Positions 43,006 to 50,534 of a stretch of DNA of 50,534 nucleotides are shown piece by piece. Position numbers and translations under genes: made by a program. Source of the stretch: Porcipelethomonas sp964621265 (GTDB lineage: Bacteria > Bacillota > Clostridia > Oscillospirales > Ruminococcaceae); assembly GCA_964621265.1 (NCBI GenBank), contig CAZULQ010000014.1, positions 1-50,534 of the forward strand. The letters are read 5' to 3'. The notes beneath the pieces are model-generated. The model was not told where the DNA came from and made no database searches. It worked only from the letters and a program-made list of their open reading frames with translations. Numbering within the stretch: the stretch's first letter is position 1; each line of letters starts with the position of its first letter.

Positions 43006-44058
43006 ATGAAGCTTTTTAAATTAAAACACATTGCGGCAGTTTTAGCTTCTGCCGCTGTGCTTGTGAATACCACCGCAGTTTCTGCGGAAGCTGAAACAAT
43101 CGGGCATATCACAATTCTGGGGGACAGCATTTCATCTGGCTTTGCGCTTGATGAAAAAGACAAAAACTACGGAAACTGGCTCGGGGAGTTTTACGGTGCA
43201 GAGGTTGAAAACTTTGCCGTTATGGGATATACGACACAGGACGTTCTTGAAAATCTTGAGGAAGATGAGGTTGTGCGTTCTGTTGAAAAGTCGGAGCTTG
43301 TTTGCGTATCGGTCGGGGCGAATGACGTTATGCATGCAGTTTTCAACGACCTTAAAAACATTTCTCCCGACACCGATTCACAGACGGAGGAAATGAGGGC
43401 GGCAATTGAAGCGGCGGCTGAAAAAATGGAAAAGGCGGCTGATACTGCAAGCGGGAACATTTCCGTTATTTCACAAAAGCTTTGTGAAATAAATCCCGAT
43501 GCAAGACTCGTTTTTCAGACGGTCTATATCCCCTTTGAAACAGATGACCCCGAATATCAGGGGCTGATATCAATGCTGTCGGTTTTCTCGGGGATTTATC
43601 TTGCGCCGATAAATGCGGCTGTGAGGGCGGACGAGAAAATCATGTACGCTGATATTCAGAAAAAGTTTAAGGGAATGTGTCCCGAATTTACCAATATTTC
43701 ACGCTTTGACATTCACCCGAACAGGCTCGGGCATCTTGTGATTGCCGAGGAAATCGTTCAGCAGGTGGGGCTCGACGGAGAATTTTCTGTTATAAAGGAA
43801 GGCTTTGAACAGCTTGCGGAGGATGTTTCCGCAATTGACGCGGCTGTCGTTTCCGAAATCAGGAGTCTTGGTGAAGGACAGTTTCGTCCTGAGCCGACTG
43901 AAGCTCCCACAGAGTCTGTTACACAGGCGGAGACAAAGATGCGTGAGGCGGAAATTGTAGAAAAAGAAAATTATACAGTCTGGCTTATAGCAGGCGGCGG
44001 AGTACTGCTTGCGGCAGCAGCTGTAGTCATGATAAAGAAAAAGGGTAGGAAAAAATAA
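43006..44058 (+). CDS. membrane-anchored SGNH/GDSL hydrolase
   Basis: A 350-residue exported esterase. Signal peptide about 1-28, then GDS with the nucleophile Ser41, GAND at 104-107 and the DIH dyad (Asp235, His237). A Thr/Glu-rich stretch precedes a C-terminal transmembrane helix (about 324-343) and a KKKGRKK tail, which anchors it to the membrane. SGNH enzymes of this kind remove acyl groups, for example acetyl esters of polysaccharides. The operon partners suggest a cell-envelope glycan substrate. Confidence 0.88.
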   Translation: MKLFKLKHIAAVLASAAVLVNTTAVSAEAETIGHITILGDSISSGFALDEKDKNYGNWLGEFYGAEVENFAVMGYTTQDVLENLEEDEVVRSVEKSELVCVSVGANDVMHAVFNDLKNISPDTDSQTEEMRAAIEAAAEKMEKAADTASGNISVISQKLCEINPDARLVFQTVYIPFETDDPEYQGLISMLSVFSGIYLAPINAAVRADEKIMYADIQKKFKGMCPEFTNISRFDIHPNRLGHLVIAEEIVQQVGLDGEFSVIKEGFEQLAEDVSAIDAAVVSEIRSLGEGQFRPEPTEAPTESVTQAETKMREAEIVEKENYTVWLIAGGGVLLAAAAVVMIKKKGRKK

Positions 44059-45003
44059 ATGAAATTATATCTTGTGATACCCTGCTATAACGAGCAGGAG
44101 GTTTTGCACGAAACCGCAAGACAGCTTAAAATTAAAATGGAATCACTTATGCAGTCGGGGAAAATAAGCCGTGACAGCAAGGTTGTATTTGTAAATGACG
44201 GTTCAAAGGACAGAACATGGGAGCTTATTTCTGAGCTTCACGAGAGTGACAAGCTTTTCAGAGGAATCAAGCTTTCGAGAAACAAGGGGCATCAGAACGC
44301 ACTTTTAGCGGGACTTATGACAGTCAAGGACGAGTGCGATGCGGCAATTTCCCTTGACGCTGACCTGCAGGATGATATAAACGCCATTGACGGCATGGTG
44401 GATAAATATCTGAATGAGGAATGTGATATTGTATATGGCGTGAGAAGTGCGAGAAAGACAGATACATTTTTCAAGAAGTTTACTGCGGAATCGTTTTACA
44501 AGCTTATGTCGAAAATGGGCGTTGAGGTGACATACAACCATGCCGACTACCGTCTTATGAGCAGACGTGCGCTTGACGGACTTGAAAGCTTTAAGGAAGT
44601 AAACCTTTTCCTTCGTGGAATAGTGCCGATGATTGGCTATAAGTCGGACGTTGTTTACTATGAGCGCAATGAGCGTTTTGCGGGAGAATCAAAATATCCT
44701 CTCAAAAAGATGATAGCCTTTGCTATGGAGGGAATCACATCTCTTTCCATAAAACCTATCAGAATGATTACTTTCCTTGGAATTTCAATTTTCACAGTCA
44801 GCATTATCATGCTGATATACTTCCTTATCCGCCACTTTATCGGAGGTACTGTTGCGGGCTGGACAACTATTGTTGTTTCTGTCTGGGCAATCGGCGGACT
44901 TCAGCTTCTGGCGATTGGCGTTATCGGTGAGTATATCGGAAAAATATATCTTGAAACGAAGTCAAGGCCTAAATTTATTGTAGAAAAATACCTTGATGAC
45001 TGA
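44059..45003 (+). CDS. GT2 family polyprenyl-phosphate glycosyltransferase
   Basis: A 314-residue GtrB/DPM-like transferase that loads a sugar onto a polyprenyl phosphate. The N-terminus LYLVIPCYNEQEVL, VFVNDGSKDRTWE, LDADLQDD and the acceptor loop LFLRGIVPMIGYKS are typical; two transmembrane helices lie near residues 237-257 and 269-290. Its start codon directly follows the stop of the SGNH gene. It would supply the donor for the large membrane transferase at the start of the operon. Confidence 0.92.
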   Translation: MKLYLVIPCYNEQEVLHETARQLKIKMESLMQSGKISRDSKVVFVNDGSKDRTWELISELHESDKLFRGIKLSRNKGHQNALLAGLMTVKDECDAAISLDADLQDDINAIDGMVDKYLNEECDIVYGVRSARKTDTFFKKFTAESFYKLMSKMGVEVTYNHADYRLMSRRALDGLESFKEVNLFLRGIVPMIGYKSDVVYYERNERFAGESKYPLKKMIAFAMEGITSLSIKPIRMITFLGISIFTVSIIMLIYFLIRHFIGGTVAGWTTIVVSVWAIGGLQLLAIGVIGEYIGKIYLETKSRPKFIVEKYLDD

Positions 45004-45005
45004 TA

Positions 45006-45034
45006 TTGACGAAAACAGCTTAATGTGTTAAAAT
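45006..45034 (+). promoter_or_regulatory. promoter of the 45082 lipoprotein gene
   Basis: TTGACG at 45006-45011, 17-nt spacer, TAAAAT at 45029-45034. Confidence 0.7.
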
Positions 45035-45081
45035 AAGTGACACGGGCATATGTTTTATATCTGAAAAGGAGATTGCTTTAT

Positions 45082-45762
45082 ATGAAGTTTAAAAAAGTTA
45101 TTTCAGCTTTACTTTGCGGTGCTTTTGCAATGGGTATGCTTTCTGCATGCGGAGAAGAAGTTGACAGAGATAAGTACATCGCAAGAACAAGGGAAGAGGC
45201 AACTGCTGAGTCTGACGCTGAGGCTGCAAAGCGCAACAGTCAGGCGGCAGAGGAAAGAAATCTCACTCCTGCAAACTGGGCTGATATGAAATTTAATATT
45301 GACGGTACAGAGATTGTTCTTGACCAGCTTCCTTATGCAACGCTTGTGTCTATGGGCTGGAGCTATGAACCTTATATTTACGGGCTTGATGCAGTGCAGT
45401 TTGAAAAGGGCGTAAATTATGACATGAGTATTAATCTTATGCATGAGGGCTATGATGAGGGTGTAATGAAAGTTGGCTTTACAAATTTCAGCGATACACC
45501 ATGCAGCTATGACAAAAATCATGTATGGGGAATTGAATTTACATCATATGGCAAGAACGCTTATCCTGATGTAAAGGTTGGCGATATTACATGGGGCAGT
45601 GATGAAACTGATATCAAGGCTGTTTTTGGTGAGCCTGTTTCAACTGCAACTGCTGAGGACGGAAGTACAGAGCTTGTTTATGGTGACGGTGTGTACGATG
45701 CTGTTAAGTTTTATCTTTACGACGGAAAAGTCGGAAGAATTGCTATGGTGTCATTTGACTAA
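45082..45762 (+). CDS. lipoprotein of unknown function
   Basis: A 226-residue lipoprotein. The ATG at 45082 has AAAAGGAG upstream, and the signal ends in LSAC with Cys23. The mature N-terminus is a charged helix (about residues 28-55), and the rest is beta-rich with GDITWGSDETDIKAVFGEP near residue 185, a pattern seen in exported proteins with a small repeated fold. No function can be assigned. It is followed by the hairpin array. Confidence 0.75.
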   Translation: MKFKKVISALLCGAFAMGMLSACGEEVDRDKYIARTREEATAESDAEAAKRNSQAAEERNLTPANWADMKFNIDGTEIVLDQLPYATLVSMGWSYEPYIYGLDAVQFEKGVNYDMSINLMHEGYDEGVMKVGFTNFSDTPCSYDKNHVWGIEFTSYGKNAYPDVKVGDITWGSDETDIKAVFGEPVSTATAEDGSTELVYGDGVYDAVKFYLYDGKVGRIAMVSFD

Positions 45763-45790
45763 AGTATAAAATCTGATTTCAGGTTTTCGT

Positions 45791-46071
45791 GCCGATTGAA
45801 TCGGCAGACAAATCTGAGTATAATGAAAGTAAGGGGACGCTTTTTCTTGCAAAGCGTCCCCTCTTGCAAAACAGCCCACTGGGCTGTTTTGTCAATTCAC
45901 CCCTCGTAAATGCGCAGACGAGGCAAGGTGTTTCGCTCACTGCGGTGAGCGACCAAAGGCTTTGCCTTTGGAAACCACCGGCATTTTTGAAAAATTGCCG
46001 GCTCAAAAAACTTTTAGATTGAAAATACTTTTTCGACAAACAAAAAGAGACCTTTTAAGGTCTCCTTTTTT
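45791..46071. repeat. array of seven tandem hairpins
   Basis: Seven inverted repeats follow one another: GCCGA/TCGGC (45791-45805); AGGGGACGCTTT/AAAGCGTCCCCT (45832-45862); CAAAACAGCCC/GGGCTGTTTTG (45867-45891); CGCTCAC/GTGAGCG (45934-45951); CCAAAGGC/GCCTTTGG (45953-45971); CCGGCA/TGCCGG (45978-46001); GAGACC/GGTCTC (about 46045-46071). The last ends in T's and also terminates the minus-strand gene. The 45763-46081 gap has no gene; short frames across it follow the repeats. Confidence 0.88.
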
Positions 46072-46081
46072 CTGTTTGATA

Positions 46082-46360
46082 TTAAACTTCGTCTGATTCA
46101 ACAGGTTCGCTGATTTTGTCGAGAACCTCTTCTTCACAGCATCCGCATGCACATGCATCAATAACGCCGGCATCTTCAGCCTTGTCTGCAGGAATTTCGC
46201 CTTCACAGCAGTCATCACAGCAGCATCCGCAGTCGATGTCATCGAAATCATCGTCGAACTCCTCACAGTAGCAACGCTTGTTCTTGGCGTTTTTATAAAT
46301 AACTGCAGCGGCAGCTGCAACACCTGCAATTGCAAGACCAAATAATAAACCTTTTTTCAT
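46082..46360 (-). CDS. small Cys-rich, acidic membrane protein
   Basis: A 92-residue protein with one N-terminal hydrophobic helix (about 4-21), a short basic stop (KNAKNKR) and an acidic tail with eleven or so cysteines in clusters: CYC, CGCCCDDCC and CACGCC. Such clusters can bind metal or form disulphides. No family is recognised. It has its own minus-strand promoter and an intrinsic terminator, and a leader of about 110 nt. Confidence 0.75.
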   Translation of the reverse strand: MKKGLLFGLAIAGVAAAAAVIYKNAKNKRCYCEEFDDDFDDIDCGCCCDDCCEGEIPADKAEDAGVIDACACGCCEEEVLDKISEPVESDEV

Positions 46361-46477
46361 TTTTTACCTCTTTCTCCGCAGTTTGTATTTTATCAGACGG
46401 TCTGCGGCCCATCATAAGTGCGCCGATAATGAGATTTTTACTGAAAATTAAGCGCACCTGAAATTCAGTTCTCTATT

Positions 46478-46506
46478 ATTATACCACAAACAAAAATAAA
46501 TTTCAA
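46478..46506 (-). promoter_or_regulatory. promoter of the Cys-rich protein gene
   Basis: On the minus strand TTGAAA (46506-46501), 17-nt spacer, TATAAT (46483-46478). GTGCGC/GCGCAC arms in the following leader may form a hairpin. Confidence 0.75.
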
Positions 46507-46511
46507 CATTT

Positions 46512-47231
46512 TTAAAGATTTTTTGTGATATACATCAAAATTGATATGGCGGTTAATGGTGCAGTTTCACATCTGAGGATTCTGTCGCCCAGCCAGATTG
46601 GCGTGATTCCCGCATTTTTTGCTGCCTCCGCCTCTTCGGGGTCGAAACCGCCCTCGCTTCCTATCAGCATTGAAAAGCTTTTTTTATTTTCTGTTTCAAG
46701 CTCTGAAAATCTGATTCCGCCTTCTTCGTAAAGCATGACAGCGCAGTCGTCCTTTGTCATTTCGGAAAGTGCGTTTTTAAAGCTCATAATCGGTGCAACC
46801 TCGGGGATAATTCCCCTGCCAGACTGCTTTGCCGCTTCAAGTGCGATTTTATTGAGGCGTTCAAGCTTTTTTTTGAAATCCTTTTCCGTCGGACGTGAAA
46901 TACATCTTCTTGTCAGTACGGGGACGATTTTTGATGCGCCCAGTTCAACGGATTTCTGTATAATCATTTCAAGCTTGTCAAGCTTTGGCACTGCCTGGTA
47001 AAGTGTGACATGAACCGTCGGTTCTGCGGCGCAAAGTCCGCTCTTTATTATATCAAGATAAACGCTGTCCTCTGTGATTTTTGTGATTTCGCAGTCGTAG
47101 TCAACGCCCTGTGCGCAGACCGTCAGCTTTTCGCCCAGCTTCATTCTGAGGGAGTATCCGATATGTCTTGCGTCGGGACCTGTGATGACAGGCATCTGAG
47201 TATTCATTGTTTCAAGAAAAAATCTTGGCAT
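46512..47231 (-). CDS. rsmE: 16S rRNA (uracil1498-N3)-methyltransferase
   Basis: RsmE methylates U1498 of 16S rRNA. The 239-residue SPOUT enzyme has an N-terminal PUA-like part (PRFFLETMN, HIGYSLRMKLGE) and the knot region LIGSEGGFDPEEAEAAKNAG followed by GDRILRCETAPLTAI. AGGAGG-type sequence precedes the ATG on the minus strand. prmA or dnaJ, common neighbours elsewhere, are not adjacent. Confidence 0.95.
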   Translation of the reverse strand: MPRFFLETMNTQMPVITGPDARHIGYSLRMKLGEKLTVCAQGVDYDCEITKITEDSVYLDIIKSGLCAAEPTVHVTLYQAVPKLDKLEMIIQKSVELGASKIVPVLTRRCISRPTEKDFKKKLERLNKIALEAAKQSGRGIIPEVAPIMSFKNALSEMTKDDCAVMLYEEGGIRFSELETENKKSFSMLIGSEGGFDPEEAEAAKNAGITPIWLGDRILRCETAPLTAISILMYITKNL

Positions 47232-47339
47232 ATTTCCTCCGTTTTAAGTATCTGTTTAAAATCTGAAATAATTCTAAGTCAATTATACTATATATAAGGT
47301 TATTTTTCAATATATTTTTTACAAATTTTTGATATCTGA

Positions 47340-47368
47340 TTGACACGGGCATGTATATGCTGTAAAAT
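47340..47368 (+). promoter_or_regulatory. promoter of the 47407 lipoprotein gene
   Basis: TTGACA at 47340-47345, 17-nt spacer, TAAAAT at 47363-47368. Confidence 0.75.
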
Positions 47369-47406
47369 TATTATAGGGAAACAAACAAGAAAGGATATAT
47401 AATCTG

Positions 47407-48006
47407 ATGTTTAAGAAAATTTTATCTGTGGCGGCTGCCGCGCTGATTTCACTTACTGCTTTCTGTGGCTGCGGCGAGGAGGAAACCTTGAAAATTGAAC
47501 AGGTTTACGGACTTGCGCTTAAGCACGTTGATAAAAAGGACCTTTATCTTATATATGACGGAAATTATGTTTCAGATGAGGAAATGGACGTTGTGTACAA
47601 CTATTTCACATCATTCCAGAACTGCGATACCGAGCTTTTCCGTTCAACACAGCTTGACATGTATCTTGAATATCTCGAAGAAAGCCAGAGCACAGATATT
47701 GACGCTTATCTTGAAGGACAGAACAAGTCGGTTTCATCAGCGCTCGGCGAAGGCTTTGACTACGTTGAAATCGAAGTTACTGAGTGCGGTGACAGGACAG
47801 GCGACAACGGTATCAACGATATCGAAGAGCTTCTTGACGGAATTTACGAGAGCAGCGGAAAGGAAACAAGCTTTACAAAATCAGTAAACGAGGCAAAATA
47901 TATCTACTGCGATATTACTGCGACAGGCGCAGACGGAGGTACCTATAACCTCACAGACCAGCTTCTTTATATTTTCAACTGTGAGGACGGAATATATATT
48001 TTCTGA
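47407..48006 (+). CDS. lipoprotein of unknown function
   Basis: A 199-residue lipoprotein with a signal ending LTAFCGC; the lipidated residue is probably Cys19 or Cys21. The mature part is acidic with several Tyr-rich stretches and no recognised domain. The MNT-like gene follows after 17 nt, so these genes are probably transcribed together although their products act in different compartments. Confidence 0.72.
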   Translation: MFKKILSVAAAALISLTAFCGCGEEETLKIEQVYGLALKHVDKKDLYLIYDGNYVSDEEMDVVYNYFTSFQNCDTELFRSTQLDMYLEYLEESQSTDIDAYLEGQNKSVSSALGEGFDYVEIEVTECGDRTGDNGINDIEELLDGIYESSGKETSFTKSVNEAKYIYCDITATGADGGTYNLTDQLLYIFNCEDGIYIF

Positions 48007-48023
48007 TAAAGGAGGTAATACGC

Positions 48024-48335
48024 TTGACAAACAATCCGACTATCAAAACTACTGCGGAGCTTCTGAAGAAAAACTGTGAATTTATCAACGAAATCCACCT
48101 CATAAGCTTTAAGGTTGACAACGACTCAAACCTTACAAGCTTCAAGCTTGCAATTATTCTTGATGACAATGCAGACGACCTGCCTGAGCTTGAATGTCGT
48201 CTTTATCTTGAAGTGGACTGCGAGGTTCCGTTTGACCTTGTAATCTACCGTCAGGGAGAATTCAATAAGCTTAAAGGGGAAATCGGCACATTTGCATGGA
48301 AGATTTCCAATGCAGGAGCGAAGCTCTATGGGTAG
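48024..48335 (+). CDS. MNT-like protein lacking the nucleotidyltransferase signature
   Basis: A 103-residue protein starting with TTG, 7 nt after AAAGGAGGT. The C-terminal part (VPFDLVIYRQGEFNKL to GAKLYG) matches the end of minimal nucleotidyltransferases that pair with HEPN proteins. The N-terminal region that should carry GSxARG and the Asp pair reads IHLISFKVDNDSNLTSFKL, so the catalytic motif is absent. Its stop overlaps the start of the HEPN gene by 8 nt. It is probably an inactive but still HEPN-binding partner. Confidence 0.7.
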   Translation: MTNNPTIKTTAELLKKNCEFINEIHLISFKVDNDSNLTSFKLAIILDDNADDLPELECRLYLEVDCEVPFDLVIYRQGEFNKLKGEIGTFAWKISNAGAKLYG

Positions 48336-48765
48336 GGGCTATCGTGAAAGCGACAGCAGGAGATATTTCGACTGGCTTTATTACGCCAATCTTGACCTGC
48401 TTGCCGCAAAAAATCTTCTTGGTGACGAAAGGTGCTATAACAGCGCAGCGTTTCACTGCCAGCAGTGCATTGAAAAAGCGCTAAAGGGCTATCTTCTTTT
48501 TAAAAAGCATCGTCTTTATGACGGGCACAACCTGACGTGGCTTTGCAAACAGGCTTCGCAGATTGACTATCACTTTCAGAAGTGGCTCGAAAAAAGTACT
48601 CTTCTGAACCATTACTACATTGAAACAAGATACCCTGCCGATATCCCGTTTGATATTGACACAGATACAATTATGGAGCTTATTCACTCCTCCTCGGAGA
48701 TGCTGAGCTTTATTACGGAAATTATCCATTTTGATTTCAGAAGCTATCACAAAAGAAATCCATGA
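48328..48765 (+). CDS. HEPN domain protein
   Basis: A 145-residue helical protein with the typical HEPN core: FDWLYYANLDLLAAKNLL, YNSAAFHCQQCIEKALKGYL, then YIETRYPAD. The ATG at 48328 lies 9 nt after AGGAG and overlaps the MNT-like gene. In HEPN/MNT toxin-antitoxin pairs the HEPN protein is an RNase toxin whose RxxxxxH motif is silenced by AMPylation; I do not see that RNase motif clearly here, so it may be the non-toxic HEPN type. A terminator follows. Confidence 0.85.
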   Translation: MGRGYRESDSRRYFDWLYYANLDLLAAKNLLGDERCYNSAAFHCQQCIEKALKGYLLFKKHRLYDGHNLTWLCKQASQIDYHFQKWLEKSTLLNHYYIETRYPADIPFDIDTDTIMELIHSSSEMLSFITEIIHFDFRSYHKRNP

Positions 48766-48771
48766 ATCTCA

Positions 48772-48800
48772 GAAGGCGGCCCTGCGGTCGCCTTTTTTAT
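48772..48800 (+). terminator. terminator after the HEPN gene
   Basis: AAGGCGGCC-CTGC-GGTCGCCTT followed by TTTT. Confidence 0.9.
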
Positions 48801-48809
48801 GAGTACGTA

Positions 48810-48838
48810 TTGACAAATTTCAGACAATACTATATAAT
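48810..48838 (+). promoter_or_regulatory. sigma-A promoter of the CNNM gene
   Basis: TTGACA at 48810-48815, 17-nt spacer, TATAAT at 48833-48838. Confidence 0.9.
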
Positions 48839-48914
48839 AAATAGCAAATACGGCGTGCTGCTTTGCCGTGAAAAAGCAGACTGCGTGTGTGTAAACGCGG
48901 AATGGAGATTTAAA

Positions 48915-50216
48915 ATGGATTCTGACGGGAGCCAATATATTTATTATCTGATACCACTTGTGGTACTTGTTATCTTTAAGTGCTTCTATGCGGCTTGTGA
49001 ATATGCCGTTATTGAAGTGAACGACGCAAAAATCAAGTCGGCGGCAGAAAAGGATAAAAAATACAGAAAGCTTGCAAGGCTTATAGAAAATCCGAGCCGA
49101 CTTATTGTTACTTTCTCGACTGCGAGCACGGTGTTCGGAATTGCTATCACAGTTCTGTCGGTTCTTCTGGGGCTGACGCTTGACATCAATCAGGCACTTG
49201 CTGTTGTGATTTCGGCTGTTATAGCCGTTGTTGTCATTACTGCTGTGACGGAAATTCTGCCGAAAAAGCTTGTCGGACAAAAAAGCGAGGGGCTTGCTCT
49301 TGCGGCAGTACTGCCTGTGAAAATACTTATGGTTATAATGTCGCCTTTCAGCGCGCTGAGCTATGCTGTTTCGGCAGTGCTGTGCTTTATTTTCAGAGTG
49401 CCGGTAAGTACACGAAGGGACGTTGTCACCGAAGAAGAAATACTTATGATGGTTGACGCGGGCAACGAAACGGGTGTTATCGAGGAAAGCCAGAGAGAGA
49501 TGATAAACAACATCTTTGAGTTCGGCGACTCGGTTGTGTCAGATGTTATGACGCACAGAAAAGACCTTGTTGCAATTGAGGTCGGTGAGAAAATCGGAGA
49601 TATTGTGTACCTCGCTATTAATGAGGGGTATTCGAGAATACCTGTTTACGAAGAAACCGTTGACAATATAATAGGTATTATTCATGTAAAGGATTTGCTT
49701 TGTCTTGTGGGATGCGAGCATTCCGAGGACTTTACAATCAGACAGTTTATGCGCAAGGTTATGTATGTGCCTGAAAGCTGCAAGTGTGACGATGCGTTTG
49801 AGAATATGACAAAGACAAAGTCACAGGTTGCAATCGTTGTCGATGAATACGGCGGTACGGCGGGTATGGTTTCTATGGAAGACCTGCTTGAAGAAATTGT
49901 CGGAAACATTCAGGACGAGTATGACGACGAAAAGGCAGATGTTGTAAAGCTTGAAGAGGGTGTGTACTCGATTTCGGGCGATGTGAGTCCTGATGATATC
50001 TGCGAAACGCTCGGTATGGAGCTTCCTGAAAATCATAACTATGATACAATGAGCGCTATGCTCGTTGACCTTATGGGTCGTATTCCTGATGAGGACGAGA
50101 CGCCGTCGGTTGTATATGATAATATCGAGTTCAGCGTTCTGCTGACTGAGGATAACTGGATTTCCAAAATCAAGGCAGTCTGTCTGCCGAAAGAGGAAGA
50201 AACAGAAGAGGAATAA
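48915..50216 (+). CDS. CNNM/CorC family transporter with CBS domains
   Basis: A 433-residue membrane protein of the hemolysin C/CorC (CNNM) group, tied to magnesium or cobalt efflux. A DUF21 region with about four helices covers 1-170 (including EILPKKLVGQKSEG), the CBS pair follows (VSDVMTHRKDLVAIE and IVVDEYGGTAGMVSMEDLLE), and a CorC_HlyC domain lies at the C-terminus. I chose the ATG at 48915 because GGAGA lies before it and the promoter lies upstream; a longer frame would read through the promoter. Confidence 0.92.
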   Translation: MDSDGSQYIYYLIPLVVLVIFKCFYAACEYAVIEVNDAKIKSAAEKDKKYRKLARLIENPSRLIVTFSTASTVFGIAITVLSVLLGLTLDINQALAVVISAVIAVVVITAVTEILPKKLVGQKSEGLALAAVLPVKILMVIMSPFSALSYAVSAVLCFIFRVPVSTRRDVVTEEEILMMVDAGNETGVIEESQREMINNIFEFGDSVVSDVMTHRKDLVAIEVGEKIGDIVYLAINEGYSRIPVYEETVDNIIGIIHVKDLLCLVGCEHSEDFTIRQFMRKVMYVPESCKCDDAFENMTKTKSQVAIVVDEYGGTAGMVSMEDLLEEIVGNIQDEYDDEKADVVKLEEGVYSISGDVSPDDICETLGMELPENHNYDTMSAMLVDLMGRIPDEDETPSVVYDNIEFSVLLTEDNWISKIKAVCLPKEEETEEE

Positions 50217-50221
50217 AGATT

Positions 50222-50247
50222 AAGACCGCTTTAAGCGGTCTTTTTTA
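50222..50247 (+). terminator. terminator after the CNNM gene
   Basis: AAGACCGCTT and AAGCGGTCTT stem with TTTT tail. Confidence 0.93.
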
Positions 50248-50298
50248 TGTGGTGGCAAAACATACAAAAAGATTGTAAAATCTTGTCGAATTTTTGAG

Positions 50299-50516
50299 TT
50301 GACAAAACGCTTGAATGATGATATAATAATAAAGCTGTCAGGGACGGAGAGTGCTGAAGAGGAAAACTCAAAAAGTTTTTTAAAAAAGTACTTGACAAGT
50401 TAAAGACAGTATGATATAATATAAAAGTTACTGACTCAAAGGTCAGAAACTGGTTCTCAAAAAAGTTTAAAAAAGTTTTAAAAAGGCTTGACAAACGAAA
50501 GAGAATGTGATATAAT
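50299..50516 (+). promoter_or_regulatory. three tandem sigma-A promoters facing the right edge
   Basis: Three consensus pairs, each TTGACA and TATAAT with exactly 17 nt between: 50299-50304/50322-50327, 50392-50397/50415-50420, and 50488-50493/50511-50516. A-tract rich sequence precedes the second and third, like UP elements. Tandem strong promoters of this kind are typical of rRNA or tRNA operons, so a stable RNA operon just beyond the window is likely; it cannot be seen here. Confidence 0.92.
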
Positions 50517-50534
50517 ATCAAAGTTGCACGAAAG

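Noticed and set aside
45789..46022. 77-codon open frame across the hairpin array
   Set aside because: It follows the repeats and has no good start signal or recognisable protein pattern.
45791..46071. Possible CRISPR array in the hairpin run
   Set aside because: The hairpins differ in sequence and spacing; there is no constant repeat with similar-length spacers and no cas gene nearby.

Overview
This window looks like a chromosomal segment from a fibre-degrading Ruminococcus-type Firmicute (Oscillospiraceae). The support is: a Firmicutes replication cluster (dnaN, S4 protein, recF, remB, gyrB, gyrA); the sporulation genes spo0A and spoIVB; IreB; strong Shine-Dalgarno sites and sigma-A promoters that mostly have 17-nt spacers; and a secreted GH5 endoglucanase ending in a ruminococcal-type dockerin, with a cellobiose phosphorylase elsewhere in the window. 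The species cannot be fixed from sequence reading alone. No IS element, prophage, CRISPR array, tRNA or rRNA gene was seen. The window begins just upstream of dnaN (dnaA is probably just outside) and ends in three stacked promoters whose target lies outside.

Layout. 137-8046: sliding clamp, RecF, RemB-like regulator and gyrase, with a small membrane protein between gyrB and gyrA. 8405-13421: a lipoprotein, a membrane protein, the dockerin endoglucanase and a cyclophilin lipoprotein. 13570-17811: murA, a WalJ-type hydrolase, rlmH, and the phosphatidylethanolamine pair pssA-psd. 17923-20493: a calcium-type P-ATPase. 20490-24987: a cysteine T-box leader, then cysE, cysS, a degenerate cyclophilin, rimM and trmD in one tight run. 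25348-28568: an HPr protein, spoIVB on the minus strand, a membrane protein and spo0A. 28649-32116: a flavin reductase, then ylxM-ffh-(Imm17-like)-rpsP-khpA. 32444-34903: cellobiose phosphorylase. 35691-39730: an ABC exporter, ireB and an ECF sigma/anti-sigma pair. 39863-45762: lipoproteins and a three-gene surface-glycan operon. 46082-50216: a Cys-rich membrane protein, rsmE, a lipoprotein, an MNT-like/HEPN pair and a CNNM/CorC-type protein.

How the genes work together. The endoglucanase would cut beta-glucan outside the cell, probably docked to a cellulosome scaffold, and the cytoplasmic GH94 enzyme would phosphorolyse imported cellobiose. The T-box couples cysteinyl-tRNA charging to cysteine synthesis and, by gene order, to RimM and TrmD.

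The unusual material is mostly in the intergenic DNA. A mosaic family of GC-rich palindromes occupies several gaps: their stem sequences differ but keep the same pairing plan. There is also a cluster of CTTTCTTTG hairpins between near copies of a 44-bp repeat, and a run of seven hairpins at 45791-46071. Several promoters carry perfect dyads placed like operators, with no regulator gene beside them. The MNT partner of the HEPN gene has lost its nucleotidyltransferase signature, and an immunity-protein-like gene sits inside the ffh-rpsP operon.
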